This document shows, one piece after another, positions 11,185 through 22,604 of a DNA stretch of 64,000 nucleotides. Below the pieces are notes generated by a model that made no database searches, was not told the origin of the DNA, and was given only the letters and a program-made list of their open reading frames with translations. Where the stretch lies: NCBI RefSeq assembly GCF_905171775.1, contig NC_053491.1, positions 403,396,838-403,460,837 on the forward strand, given 5' to 3'. A program made the position numbers and the translations under genes. The stretch comes from Rana temporaria. Taxonomy: Eukaryota; Chordata; Amphibia; Anura; Ranidae. Within the stretch, counting starts at the first letter, position 1. Each line of letters starts with the position of its first letter.

Positions 11185-12752
11185 ATGCCCCCCAAACGCA
11201 GGAAGCTTAATTTCACCCTGGGAGAGAAGCAAATTCTTGCTCGGGGCATTGTGAAATATGGGCGATTTCTGCATGGCCCTGAGAGCCAGAACACCACCCC
11301 GGCCAGGAGGAGGCAGCTTCTTAAAAAAATCACCGACCAGATCAATGCGGCGGGGGGGGGAGACTAGGACCCCCGCTGGCATACAGAAAAAAATAAATGA
11401 TCTGAGAAGCGTCGTCCGGAATAAGATGGCAAGGATCGACGCCCATACCAGGGGCACTGGAGGAGGGGGACCCTGCCCAGTCAGACTGACGGAGGAGGAA
11501 TGGGCAGTGGCCCAGTGTTTCCACCCACAGCAGGTGGTGGGCCTGCCTGGCTATACGTCAGATGTTCCTAGGAGGACAGGTAGGTTTTTTTGTTTATTCT
11601 CTGTTGATTAGCATGTGTGGGTGGGGGAAGGGAAGATGTGCCAAGTGTGTAGTTCCTCAAACATGTGATTGTTTTATGTCCTCCACAGATGGCCAGGAGG
11701 TTACACGCCAGGAGGTTACACGCCAGGAGGTTGGAGGCCAGGAGGTTACACGCCAGGAGGTTGGAGGCCAGGAGGTTACACGCCAGGAGGTTGGAGGCCA
11801 GGAGGTTGCAGGCCAGGAGGTTGCAGGCCCATCGGGCCAGGCTGCAGCACCACCCCCAAGACAGGCTGATGATGAGTCCCAAGAAGGGCAGGATTCCCCA
11901 GGGGAGGGGATTGGCCAAACCTCCACTCATGAGGAGGTTGAGGGGGAGGAGGTTGAGGGGGAGGAGGTTGAGTGGGAGGAGGATGATGAGGGGGAGGAGG
12001 ATGAAAATATGCAGATTGGCCGGGAAGTCCTCCTGGCCACTGATATGATGACCTTTGAGTCTTCCCCTGAGACTACCCCTGAGGCTGGCACCAGTCAGGC
12101 CACCATCAGGGGTAGCCCCTCCCACTTCTCCCCCAACAGGCCTCCAGTCACCAGGGTCACTCTCTCCCCTCCTCCAGGCCCGCAAGACTCAGTGGAAGCC
12201 AGGGGGACAACCCAGGAGACCGTGGCTGTGGGCGAGCGTCTGTCGGCCAGTGTGGTGAAGGACAATGCCCGGCAGACCCGCATTCTTGGAAAAATACTGG
12301 AAAAACTTACACAGATGGAGCACAGCCAGGGTGAAATGATGGAGGCACTCGGTGATGTGGCCACCAACTCAACGGCGGTCATTACATGTTTGAATGACAT
12401 ACAGACCGCCACAACGCGCGTGGCCCATGAGCTGAGTGCCCTGACCCAGGCTGTGCAGGACAATACAAGGTCTGGCCAGGCCAATGCGGCTGCCCTCACT
12501 GCCTGTCTCACTCGCATTGCAGGGGCCATGGAGGGCAGGCCAGCAGGGGCGGCTCCTCCTTCCCCAGCTCAACCCCCCCAGGAGGCTCCTCCTTCCCCAG
12601 CTCAACCCCCCCAGGAGGCTCCTCCTTCCCCAGCTCAACCCCCCCCCAATGGACATCCTCCGCGACGGTGTGACCGTGGCCGTGGCCGTGCCCCTGCCCG
12701 TGCCCCTGCCCGTGCCCCTGCCCAGCCAAGGCGTAGCAATCGCCGCCGCTAA
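11185..12752 (+). CDS. Myb/SANT-like Harbinger accessory protein, 2 exons, one frameshift
   Basis: Harbinger elements encode a Myb-like DNA-binding partner that helps the transposase enter the nucleus and bind the ends; this is family knowledge. The start at 11185 gives MPPKRRKLNFTLGEKQ, a basic start then a SANT/trihelix-like helix region. The frame breaks in a run of nine G at 11352-11360; skipping one base restores a second segment (ETRTPAGIQKKINDLR... to about 11579). A GT donor at 11580 and pyrimidine-AG acceptor at 11688 define a 109-bp intron and join T-D-G-Q in frame. Exon 2 encodes QEV-type repeats, an acidic GEEVE stretch, a helical segment, three PPSPAQPPQEA repeats and an RAPARAPA tail. 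The stop at 12750-12752 overlaps an AATAAA signal (12751-12756). The frameshift may be real slippage or an assembly error. Confidence 0.8.
11690..11830 (+). repeat. In-frame tandem repeat encoding QEV(T/G)(R/G)
   Basis: About nine copies of a 15-bp unit of the form ccaggaggttacacg or ccaggaggttggagg begin exactly after the splice acceptor. All copies keep frame, so copy-number changes alter length but not reading frame. Confidence 0.85.
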
Positions 12753-12756
12753 TAAA

Positions 12757-13185
12757 TTTGCTGGGATACTTTTGTTTTTTTGTTTATGCATTTTTTTTTA
12801 TTTTTCATTTTGTCTTCTGTACTTATGATTAGATTTATGTGTGTGAATGATGTGTGAATGTGGGGGGGTGGCATTCCTAAGAAATTAAGGTTGTCACCCT
12901 CAGTTTTGGTGGAGAAGGGATCCCCAGGACCAGGGAGAAGTGCAATCCCAGGTTCCTGAATGGTGTATGAATGCACAGTGACATAATTGGAGCCGTGGCG
13001 TGGCGTTACTGCTCCCAAGTCCCAAAGGGGGGGGGGGGACTTGGATCTAATCCAATTCGATGTGCATGTGATGTGTCTGTGCAAGGAACCACATTGGTGT
13101 GCATTCATGCATTATCATTGTGACTTTATTGATGTGCATTTACAGGGAAAAGATACATTCTTATTGTGACATTAATCATGTACAT
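12757..13185. other. 3' sequence between the two convergent Harbinger genes
   Basis: Non-coding, with G runs at 12863-12869 and 13029-13037. The ORFs here carry no motif. Confidence 0.6.
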
Positions 13186-14363
13186 TTACTGGGAAAAAAT
13201 GCCTTCTGCAAGGCGTCTCCTAGCTGCTGTGCCCTCAGCAGACCGGGTACAGTTGGTTGAGATAGTATTGCCTGGGTCAGGGGTCAGGTCATCACATAAG
13301 TCAATATGCAGTCCCCTTCTGAGGGCAAAGTTGTGGAGTATACAACATGCCCCAATTATTTGGCACACAAAGTCAGGGGAATACAGCAGGGTACCCCCAG
13401 ACTTATCCAGGCATCTGAAACGGGACTTCAGAAGGCCAAAGGTCCGTTCAACCACTCCCCAGGTTCGTATGTGCGCCTTGTTGTAGCGTTGCTCTCCTGG
13501 GGTTTGGGGGTTCCTGAATGGGGTCATTAGATGAGGTCCCAAGGCATATCCTGAGTCACCTGTAAGGGAAAAGACAGGAGGATATTAGTCATGCATGTGC
13601 CCCTTGTGATGTCAGCATCATGGGGGGCACATACCTGACACACATGTCACTCACCAATCAGCCAGCTGTCTCCATACATGTTCTGGTCAAAATCTCTTGA
13701 GATCTGGGTCTGCCGGTAAATATAACTATCATGGCAGGATCCAGGAAATTTAGCACAGACGTGCCAGATGAGGCCATGGGCATCTACGATGACTTGCACA
13801 TTGATGGAATGCCAGCCTTTTCGATTCCGGAACATGTGCTCAGTATCATGGGGTGGTTGTAGTGCCACATGGGTACAATCAATGGCCCCGATGGTGCGTG
13901 GAAATCTGGCAATGTGATAAAAGTCGGTCATGGACTTTAAACGCTGATCCTCCTGGGTGGGTTTTTGAAACTGATTTCCCATGCGCCGCAGGATTGCAGG
14001 GACCACTTGGTGCACACACCTGCTGATGGAGGATTGTGCCATCCCAGCCACGCCTCCACTTGTGCGTTGGAATGAGCCAGTGGCCAGAAAATGCAAAGTG
14101 GCCAGTACTTTGGTGAGTGGCTGCAGTGCATGGGAGCGTTGGGTTGGGCTGGTAAGATCATCCTGAAGTATTGTTGTTAATTCCAGGATGGCCTCACGGG
14201 TAAATCTGTAGTTGCGGTAAACTTCAGAATCAGGCATGCCAAACAAATCTTGCCGTGGGCGGTAGACCCTCTCCTGTGCCCTCCTCCTCCTCCTCTGTGC
14301 CCTCCTCCTTCTTTGTGCCTCTATATCGACTAATGCAGCTAGTATCATTGCTGGTCCTGGCAT
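13186..14363 (-). CDS. PIF/Harbinger DDE transposase (HARBI1-like), 2 exons
   Basis: Cut-and-paste transposase that cleaves the Harbinger ends and inserts at TWA. Exon 1 is 14363-13655 and exon 2 is 13559-13186. The 95-bp intron (13654-13560) has a GTGAGT donor and a TTACAG acceptor, and splicing joins L-I-G-D-S-G in frame. The product is 360 residues, usual for the family. Basic Arg-rich start (18-32); helix-turn-helix-like segment around 80-125 (LTKVLATLHFLATGSF, QSSISRCVHQV). DDE_Tnp_4 triad: D162 (GAIDCTHVAL), D212 (PGSCHDSYIY), E274 (WGVVERTFG). No stop or frameshift is seen, so the protein may be active. It faces the Myb-like gene tail-to-tail. A HARBI1-like host gene is unlikely because it sits inside an element with exact ends. 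Confidence 0.9.
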
Positions 14364-14814
14364 TTTGGCAGAGAGATTTCAGTCCTGAACGTGTGTGTGC
14401 TGAGCTCTTCCTGAATGGTGTTGCTTCAGCAGACATTCAGACGGCATGTGTAAAATTAGGGCTGCTTTTATAAAGTGTAAATTCCCACCAAAAATCTAAC
14501 AGGTGCGCACAGGGTGTAATCTACGGCGCACACACTTAATTCTGTGGATCGCCCTATCTCCCTCATTTGCATCTTTGCCTATCAAATAAAGCGGCGTGCC
14601 TAGCGTAATTTGCGCACGAGAATGCGCCGGCGTAATATTTTTAGGTAGGACGGAAAAGCCGGAATTTCAGGCGCTTCTCGTTTTGAGGATCGGGCGCAAA
14701 GATACACGCCGTGTAAATTTAGAAAAATCGAGTTAAGTCGGCGTATCTCTTTTGTGGATCTGGCCCTAAGAGCCCTCATATTATACAGCAGTGTAAAATT
14801 GGCCATAAGTCTAA

Positions 14815-15245
14815 AGCCTCATACACACGATTGGATATTCCGCAGACAAAGCCTCAGACTTTTGTTGGCCAAAAACTTGTCTTGCATACAAACAGCACAC
14901 AATTGACGGCCAACAAACACGAACGTAGTGACATAGTACATCATTTTTCAGCTCTTTAGTGCCCCCCTTTTGGCACCTTCTTGCTAATGTTGTATTTGGT
15001 GAGCATTGCTTCCAAGCATGCATGTTTGTACTTTGGATTTTTGTACGACGGACTTGTGTACACTCATTCAGAAAATCTGACTACAGACCGTTGTTCGCGG
15101 AAAATTTTAAAGCCTGTCATCCATCATTTGTCCGCGGAAAATCCAACAACAATTGAGCGATGGAGCATACAAACGGTCGGATTTTCTGCCAACAGCCTAT
15201 AATCACACAATTCCCATTGGAAAACCCGATCGTGTGTACGAGGCT
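14815..15245. mobile_element. PIF/Harbinger-type MITE, TSD TAA
   Basis: AGCCTCATACACACGAT at the left matches ATCGTGTGTACGAGGCT at the right, with TAA at 14812-14814 and 15246-15248. Inverted subterminal copies of 'gtccgcggaaaat' occur inside. It begins 45 bp after the right TSD of the full-length Harbinger. Confidence 0.85.
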
Positions 15246-15248
15246 TAA

Positions 15249-15640
15249 GAGAATTGGCCAACATGTACTACAGAAAACGAGTATAGGCAGATGTTTTACT
15301 TGTTTAAATTTCTCCAGCAGCAGGACAATTTTATTGAGCAAGACTAAGCCCACATTTACTATGGACAAAAAATGCAGGCTGGGGTTTTATTACAATAATA
15401 AAGATACTGCAGAGTATAAAACAGTAAAAAATGTGCCAGCATCAGGACAGTATTCATTAAGAATGATGTTTATTCAGTATATGGCTATCTTTTCCTATCT
15501 ATGGGGATGGGGTTATCTTGAATGTGAATAAAACAATGAGGTGGTTCTTGCAAGGTTTATTTGATGCTCAAAAATGTCACCCTTTTTAAAGGTAAAGCTT
15601 GCCGCAATAAAAGGAAAACACATAATATGGAAAGGATAAA
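15249..15640. other. Unassigned spacer
   Basis: A short ORF across 15160-15531 runs out of the MITE and shows no motif. Nothing else recognised. Confidence 0.4.
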
Positions 15641-15649
15641 TAATCTTGT

Positions 15650-16213
15650 AATCTTCAAAAGCAATCCCAGTAAGTCATCTGTGACGAAACATGTCGGGGC
15701 GTGGCTACACAGCGATCATTTGAACTTGTGAACCCGACGTGACAGGAATGTGTGTGTAGTGGTTCGTTTGTAACCAGCGGACGATAGCGGGAGGTTTTTC
15801 AAGACTGGGGATCTTTGCAGTGGAGTGCGGTGGAGTGGTGAGAATCATTCAAGTTGTTTGCAGGCCCGCCGAGGCCATAGTTCATCAGCTGAAAGATGAG
15901 GAGAGAATCTTGAGTTTGCTGTGATCACTGCTTTTAATTTGGCTCTTTTTTGTGAGTTTAACCATTGAAGATTTGTATGTGGTGTTTTATTAAACTGCCT
16001 TGCAATATTACACTATTGGTGTAGACGGAGTTTTGCAATTTTGATTTGGAAAATCCTATATTTGATTTGGAAAATCTCTTATGCTTTTTTTGCCAAAACA
16101 CGAGAGTGTGAGGCAAATCATTCTGGTGAGTGACCATTTTGATGGGTGGAGGATTCACTGATCACTTCTGGTGTGGTGGAAGATTTTGAAGATTACAAGA
16201 TTATTTATCATTT
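15650..16213 (+). mobile_element. Penelope-like 3' region, part 1 (split by LINE)
   Basis: It contains a gacgaaacatgtcggggc core typical in form of the hammerhead-bearing terminal region of Penelope-like elements. The remainder is AT-rich non-coding sequence. It continues at 20704 after the LINE, because the 15-bp duplicated target marks a single interrupted sequence. No reverse transcriptase is left. The assignment rests mainly on the hammerhead-like motif. Confidence 0.4.
15666..15698 (+). ncRNA. Degenerate hammerhead ribozyme-like motif
   Basis: Stem II is GTCA/TGAC (15674-15677 with 15682-15685), followed by GAA (15686-15688), a two-pair stem III AC/GT (15689-15690 with 15693-15694) and a C at the cleavage position (15695). 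CCC/GGG could form stem I. The CUGANGA box is shortened or degenerate (AGTAA), so activity is doubtful. Confidence 0.4.
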
Positions 16214-19200
16214 TACTTTCAAAGTTTTTATTAATTTTCAAGACATAAACAAACATACAAGAATATCCACAATGGGATAACGACAAAAAAAAATATAAAG
16301 TAGCTTCGATGCCAGCTGATAAAGGCTGACCAGTGGAAAATGAAGACATGTCACAATTTAAACCAAAAAATAAAAAGGTATAGTCATCTTGATATCAAAC
16401 ATGGGCAAGGATATGTTATACATAGGTCTAGAACTCCAGGAAACAACAACGGTACCCCAATCGGGATCAAAAACTGTACCGAGGTTGAACCCGAAGATCT
16501 CTTAAAACATCATCCCATTAAAAGCTCAACTTAGAATTAAAACTATTCAACCAAAGGATTCGTATAGAGGTTAAGACATCATAAAACATCTCCGGACAAA
16601 TGTAAGCCAGAGGTTAAATTGCGACCTTAAAAGGACAAGTAATACCTTTTCCAATTAGAAAGCATCAAAAATAAAATAAAAAGGAAGGGAAAAGAGGTAC
16701 ACGAAAAAGATAGAGAGAGAAAAGGAAAAATTAGGAAAAGAAAGAATAGATTGAAAAGGAGCTGATCTACGAGACCACAAACCTACACATACCTGAACTG
16801 CGAGATCTCAGGCGGAGACCCCTGGATATAGAGAAATGCCTACAAAAAGAGCCCATGGGTCCCAAATGGAGTGAAATTGCTTTGCGGAGTCAAATAAAAC
16901 ACTAGACAATTTTTCTTGGGACATAATCCAAGAAATTTTGCGCCTCACTGCCATGAAGGATACTTTAGTTTTTTTCCAAGCCTTTGCTACCGTTGCTTTA
17001 GCTCCTAGCAGGATAAAGTGAATCAAGGTTAGTTTAGACTTATGGATTTTGGGAATGTAAGCGTTAAGGAGGGCAACCTCAGGGGTTCTAGGGACCTGTA
17101 ACTCAGTAACCTGAAAAATTAAATTAAAAACCCTCTTCCAATACTGCCGAATTCTGGGGCATTCCCACCAAATGTGGGCCATAGAACCAATCATATCACA
17201 TCCTCTGAAACAAAGGGGGCTAGCAGAAGGGAACATGTGAGATAATTTAGCTGGAGTTAAATACCATCTTGTTAACACTTTTAGATTAGCCTCAATCAGG
17301 GAAACATTTCGGATACCCCTGAACGCTGTCAAAAAGGCGGACGACCAAGAATCTAAATCCCACTGAATTTAGAAATCATTTTCCCACGCTGACATATAGG
17401 ACGTTTTACTATCTTGGTGGGCAAGAGATTGATATATGACAGAGATTCCACCCCTCTGTTCAACCTTCCCCCCACACCACTGTTCATAAGCCGTGAAACG
17501 TGGCGGAATGGGTTTTCCCTTCCACAGTTTATGGAGGAAGTGTTGTATCTGACCAAACCTAAAAAGTTCCGACACCGGGAGATCAAGTCGTTGCTTACAA
17601 AATTTTAGAGTCATAGGACCAGAGGCCATAAAAAAATGTCCAATTCAGTACAGTCCCTTATCCAACCACCACCTAAATGAAATGATATCCAAGCCTGGTA
17701 TAAAATCCGGATTGTTGAAAATGTGGGCAAGGGGATGATACTCTGAGATCAATGCTGTATTGGATCTCAACCTGTCCCAAAGAGAAAGGGATTGCGACAG
17801 GATAGGGGAAAGAATAGGGGGGCGAGCCTTGGAGGGAACCCAAAGTAAAAAATCCAAAGTGAAAGACGGGGCCGCTTGTCTCTCTATCTGGATCCAATCC
17901 GGTTTCTCGAACCTGGAATAGACCACCGAGAGCTGAGACAATCGTGCCGCCTGAAAATACCAAAACAGTCTCGGCAGGCCCAATCCCCCAATCTGTTTGG
18001 GTCTAAAAAGTGTGGAGCTAGGCAATCTATGTCCCTTCCCCCCCCATACGAACTGATTCACTTTCCTCTGCATACCTTGCACATGATCTTTCCTAATGTT
18101 AATTGGCAGTGCTCTAAATAAATACAACAGTCGAGGAAGGAGAGTCATTTTGACGGAATGTATTCTACCAAGCCAAGAAAGATCACCCTTAGCCCAAACT
18201 CTCAGATCTGATTCGAGTTTCCTATAAGTGGGGGGGAAGTTCGCTGAGTATAATTGTTCTATTTTAGGGGTTAGATTAATGCCCAAATATTCTAAGCAAG
18301 TGTCCTTCCACCGAAAAGCAAAGGAGCTCTTTAACGTTGCCACCGTGTCCGAATTTAAGGAGATGTTAAGAGCATATGATTTCGTATAGTTAACATTAAG
18401 ACCTGAGGCCGTAGAGAAGTCTTTTAAAACTTTGCAGAGATTGGGAAGAGACGTGATAGGAGATGTAATAAACAGCAACATATCGTCTGCAAATAGGCCA
18501 CATTTATGGACCTGGGATCCACAAGTAACGCCCAAAATATTCGGGCTGGAGCGAATAGCAATGGCCAATGATTCGATGGCAATCGCGAAAATTAAGGGAG
18601 AGAGAGGGCATCCCTGCCTAGTCCCCCTAAAGATGCTGAAAGGGGGGGAGTAATGCCCTTGGAGGCGAATCATCGCTCTAGGCGTAGAGTATAATGAATG
18701 GAGCACACCTAAGAACCAAATCCCCAACTTTCCAGAAGATAAAACAAGTAGGGCCACTCAATGGAGTCAAATGCCTTATGCAAATCAAGAGACAAGAGCA
18801 TTCCCTTTTGTTTGGGGCCCCCAGCCCAATTCGACTGTAGAAGGGAGACAACATCAATGGCCCTCCTTATTTGGTCTGGACCCTGCCGTCCTGGAATGAA
18901 ACCTACTTGGTCCTTATGAATGTATTTACCTATAAAGGAAGCTAGACGGTTGGCTAAAATTTTGGTCAAAATCTTTAGGTCATTATTAATAAGGGAAATG
19001 GGTCTGTAGTTCTCCACCTCCTCCGGGTTCTTATTAGGCTTAGGAATTACAGTAATGTAGGCAGTGTTGAGATGGGGATCTAGAGGAGTTCCTTTGGTCT
19101 TAGCATTAAAAAATTTAGCCATATAAGGTGCTAATGTATCTGGAAAAGCTTTATAATAAGGCGCCGATAGACCATCCGGCCCAGGGGCCGAACCCGTCTT

Positions 19201-20688
19201 CAGGCTCTTTATGACCTCAACTATCTCCCCCACCGAAAAGTCCTCCTCCAATACATTCCTATGATCAGTAGTGAGTACTGGAATAGGAAGGTCCCGGAGA
19301 AAGGAAGAGACACCCAGGCTACCGGCTACATGGGTCGAACTGTAAAGTTTAGAATAGAATTCCTGAAAGGTCGAAAGAATCTTATTAGGATTGGCTGACA
19401 AGGTCTGGCCTGCAACTCTGATTTTGGGGAAGGAGTGAGATCGGAAACGTGGGGACAACTTGGACGCCAGCATGGAACCAATTTTGTCCCTATGGCAGTA
19501 GAATTTTGCCCCGCTCCAGCGGATGTCCTTCTCCGCTTTCGCTGTAAGGGCTAGGTTGAGTTCCAACCTGGTGGCATCCAATTGATCGGCAAGGTCTTTA
19601 GAAGGGGACTTCTTATGTTGGGTTTTCAAGTTCAAATACTTATTCTCTAGATTCTTGATATCTATCAATCTCTCTCTTTTGATGCGGGTGGCAATCCCAA
19701 TTATTTTACCCCTAATCGCAACTTTATGTGCCGCCCATAGAACTTCCGGAGAAACATCCTCTACATTATTCAAAAGAAAATATTCCCGAAGCGAGTTTTC
19801 TATATCCTTAACATTGGAGGGGTCACTTAGAATGGACTCATTAAGTCGCCAATGGGTTCCAGCTGGTTTGAGAAGGGAATTTCGCAGGATAAGGAAGACA
19901 ATAGAATGATCAGACCAAGAGGTGTCAGCAATGGATGCCTTTTTAACAGAAGAAATAAGACTGGGAGGAACTAAAATATGGTCAATCCTAGCATAAAAAC
20001 GGTGCGGGGCGGAATAATGAGTATAATCCCTTTTAGTCTGATTCAATTCTCTCCAGATGTCAACCAGTCCATGAACATGGAGGGATCTAGCTATATTTAA
20101 ACTAGCCCTAGTGGGGCGCGTTAATTGTGACTTAGGGGGTCTGGATCTATCCAAGCCTTGATCGAAGGCGGCATTTGAATCTCCTCCCAAGATTAATTTA
20201 CCCTCAACGAGCGGAAGTAAGGTTTTAAGGAGGACTTGAAAAAAAGTTGCTTGGCCCTTATTGGGGGTATAATAAGAAATAAAAGAATAAAGAATGCCCT
20301 CGATTAAGCCCTTTACAAGAATAAATCTGCCCCCTGGGTCCCTATGAGTGGCTGTATGATGGAATTTACAGTTTTTAGAAAAAAGGATCGCTACCCCCTT
20401 AGTCTTGTTTTCCGCATTGGCAGTATAAAAGGTTGGATAGTAAGCATGGAGGAATTTGGGACTGTACCGAGCCGGAAAATGAGTCTCCTGGAGCAAGACG
20501 ATGTCAAATTTCAAAGAACGATAATGATCAAAAGCCAGTCTCCGTTTTCTGGGAGAGTTCAGCCCCTGTGCATTATGAGTGGCAATCCTAAGCTCCCCAC
20601 CCGGAGGATTTGGGTCAGACATGAATACAGAGGGGTGGAAAGCTACTGAAACATATATCACTTACCCTTCGATATCTTCTCCATGCAT
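16214..20688 (-). mobile_element. 5'-truncated L1-type LINE with 15-bp TSD
   Basis: Flanked by the identical 15-mer gattatttatcattt at 16199-16213 and 20689-20703. The 3' end (low coordinates) has an AATAAA signal near 16229-16234 followed by an A-rich end, as expected for target-primed reverse transcription. The 5' end lies just upstream of the endonuclease ORF, so ORF1 is missing. It is inserted in Penelope-like sequence. Confidence 0.9.
16808..20661 (-). pseudogene. L1-type ORF2 (endonuclease-reverse transcriptase), broken
   Basis: ORF2 nicks target DNA and reverse-transcribes the LINE RNA there. The apurinic-like endonuclease is well preserved in the first 260 residues: N30 (IATHNAQGLN), E59 (LLQETH), D161/N163 (GGDSNAAFD), D227 (RIDHIL), D251-H252 (WSDHSIV). 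The reverse transcriptase follows: SAPGPDGLSAPYY, NYRPISLIN, a DLHKAFDSIEW motif, then FADDMLLF in the catalytic C motif. A C-terminal Cys-His knuckle (CFRGCDMIGSMAHIWWEC) lies near 17205. Lesions are one frameshift at about 18710-18757 and in-frame stops at 17645-17647 and 17369-17371. The likely initiator is the second Met (MSDPNPPGG, about 20622). The gene is dead but recent. Confidence 0.9.
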
Positions 20689-20703
20689 GATTATTTATCA
20701 TTT

Positions 20704-20960
20704 ATGAACTTTTGCGCTTCATCACCTTTATTTATTCACGGGTTCACCTATTTAGTTTTTGGACATTTAATATTTATTTATTTATTTGTCACTATATTTA
20801 TGTTGCATGTGTGTGTTCATCATACACTTTAGCGCTGTTTAGTATATATATCTTTTGTAAGTTTAATCACACAATTATTATATACACACTGTTTTCACGT
20901 TCATTTAATTTAAAACAGCAGCTAGGAGATTTTTGTTTGTTTATCCTCTATAGCGCAGCG
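20704..20960 (+). mobile_element. Penelope-like 3' region, part 2
   Basis: Continuation of 15650-16213 beyond the LINE. AT-rich, including 'cactttagcgctg'. The right boundary is uncertain. Confidence 0.3.
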
Positions 20961-22600
20961 GTGGTAATCAGGAGGGCGCATTTACTTGAATTACCATTTA
21001 TTTTTGATATAATATGGAAAGGGCAGCAGCAGCTTTAAGTGACCAATGACCTCAAATTATCCCCAAAATAAAATAACAGACACAAAAAGTCCACAGTAAT
21101 ACAAAATAGCGAAGGTGCAGATTGTCTCTAGAACTAGCAATCAGAAATAGTACAGTTCTCTAATTGACCCCAATCCCTCCCTATGCAGTTTTTAAGCTTT
21201 CACTATGCTTTTCTTTCAACAGGTTTCAATTCACTGATAGTATGGCTGCTCTATGTCTCAGCCTTTATTTTTTATTTATTTTTTTGTATTATTTAAGGGG
21301 GCTAGCCTTTTCAAAAAAAAATCCCAGTGAAATCTACAAAACTCAAACTCGCAAGATTTGCTCAAACCTATGAGAACCTGAACCTCATCCCTATGTGCAG
21401 GAATAATACCGTGCATTAACAGACAGAAACTAGACAGATCTGAAGCCTGGTTATAAGTAGAAAGACTAATCTGTCGATCAGGCCCAGGCTGAATGCACAG
21501 CAGTCTACTTAGGTTTTCTTGACCAGGGTAGGTGTGTGCAGCAAATACATAAATTGCAGTGTTGAGCAATGACCAACACATGATAATGGCTTAAGGAAGA
21601 TCATTATTACCTATGATATTGTCATGTTATTTTTGCTACAATTAGACGGGGAAATGTTTAAAATAGCACACAAGAGGATGACATTTTTTTTTTTAGCAAA
21701 TAGGGTTCTAAGTCTTGACAAAACAAAACAAATTTAAAGAACTGTGCAGCATTCGAAAAGCAAATTCCACAGCTAACAGCAGCCTGTTTTCACCTCATCT
21801 GTGCCTGTTTGTGCTCCTTAACAAGTTTCTAATCTTCCCTGGCATATTTATTTTAGATATATCTTTGCGCTCAGAGAAAATGCTTTAAGTGTAATTGAGG
21901 GGCTGGATGTTTGCGTTAAACAAGCTCTTAATTCACTATTCAAATATTCAATAGTCCTTGTGAAATAACTGTAATAATAACCCTTTTCTCTTCCAGAAGT
22001 TGATTCCTGATGGCTCGGAGAGCCTCACCGTTCACTGCGCACAGTATTCTCACATTTAACCTGAGGGTGGGGGAAAGGGTTAAGCATTATAGCACAGAGA
22101 TGTTTTCTCGGAATAATAGCTTGATTGCAGCTACATTGTCTTTTAAGGCGGATGAGATTTTTTGAGAAGATGCCGATAACCTTTTCCCAAGCAGCAAAAA
22201 CTGAGTCTTTTTAGAGGGGAAATTACAAGTATAGGTTTGTCAGGGTGCAAATAAATCTTCATGTATTTATCACTGGGTTATTTGCTTTGGCAAATTGTGA
22301 CAAATGCAAACAGTCATAGGCCTCATTAGGGCTATATGACAGCAGAAGTGTGATCGCATTAAAATTATATCTAAAGTTGTTTCAGGGGGCAAAAGGTACA
22401 TCACGGATAATTTCAATGTGAAATCCATCATGTAGACATGATGCAAGTAGAGCTGTAAATCAAAACAAATTGTGAACAAAATTTGAATTTTAAGGGGGAA
22501 CTATAGTCTTTTAAATATGGATGTAAATCCTAACTGAATAACATTTACCGGTACTTTATTATAAAAAATTGAGTATCATATTTAATTACCATCTCTTAAA
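20961..22600. other. Gene-free AT-rich DNA, possibly constrained 21780-22260
   Basis: No transposon ends recognised. Around 21780-22260 the sequence looks low-copy. A pyrimidine tract plus AG at about 21988-22001 is followed by a 20-codon open stretch, which is too little to call an exon. Confidence 0.3.
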
Positions 22601-22604
22601 TACT

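Larger units (their letters stand above)
10407..14766. mobile_element. Full-length PIF/Harbinger transposon, TSD TAA
   Basis: The 4360-bp element runs from GGGCCAGATCCTCAG to TTTTGTGGATCTGGCCC, with a TAA duplication at 10404-10406 and 14767-14769. Terminal inverted repeats match for about 12 bp. It carries the two genes expected of an autonomous Harbinger, in convergent orientation: a Myb/SANT-like gene (plus strand) and a DDE_Tnp_4 transposase (minus strand). Its GC-rich subterminal sequence ('ggcgtgcttcattgtaatgagccgtgacccca' region, 10585-10620) resembles that of the MITEs at 22959, 29056, 48099, 49481 and 53903. The element looks young: ends and TSD are intact and the transposase is unbroken. 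The only visible lesion is a G-run frameshift in the Myb-like gene. Confidence 0.93.

Noticed and set aside
11568..12185. 205-codon minus-strand ORF opposite the Myb-like gene
   Set aside because: It mirrors the repetitive QEV-coding array (LLACNLLASNLL...) and has no independent motif or start context.
12095..12791. Two 140-codon minus-strand ORFs
   Set aside because: Shadows of exon 2 repeats of the Myb-like gene on the opposite strand.
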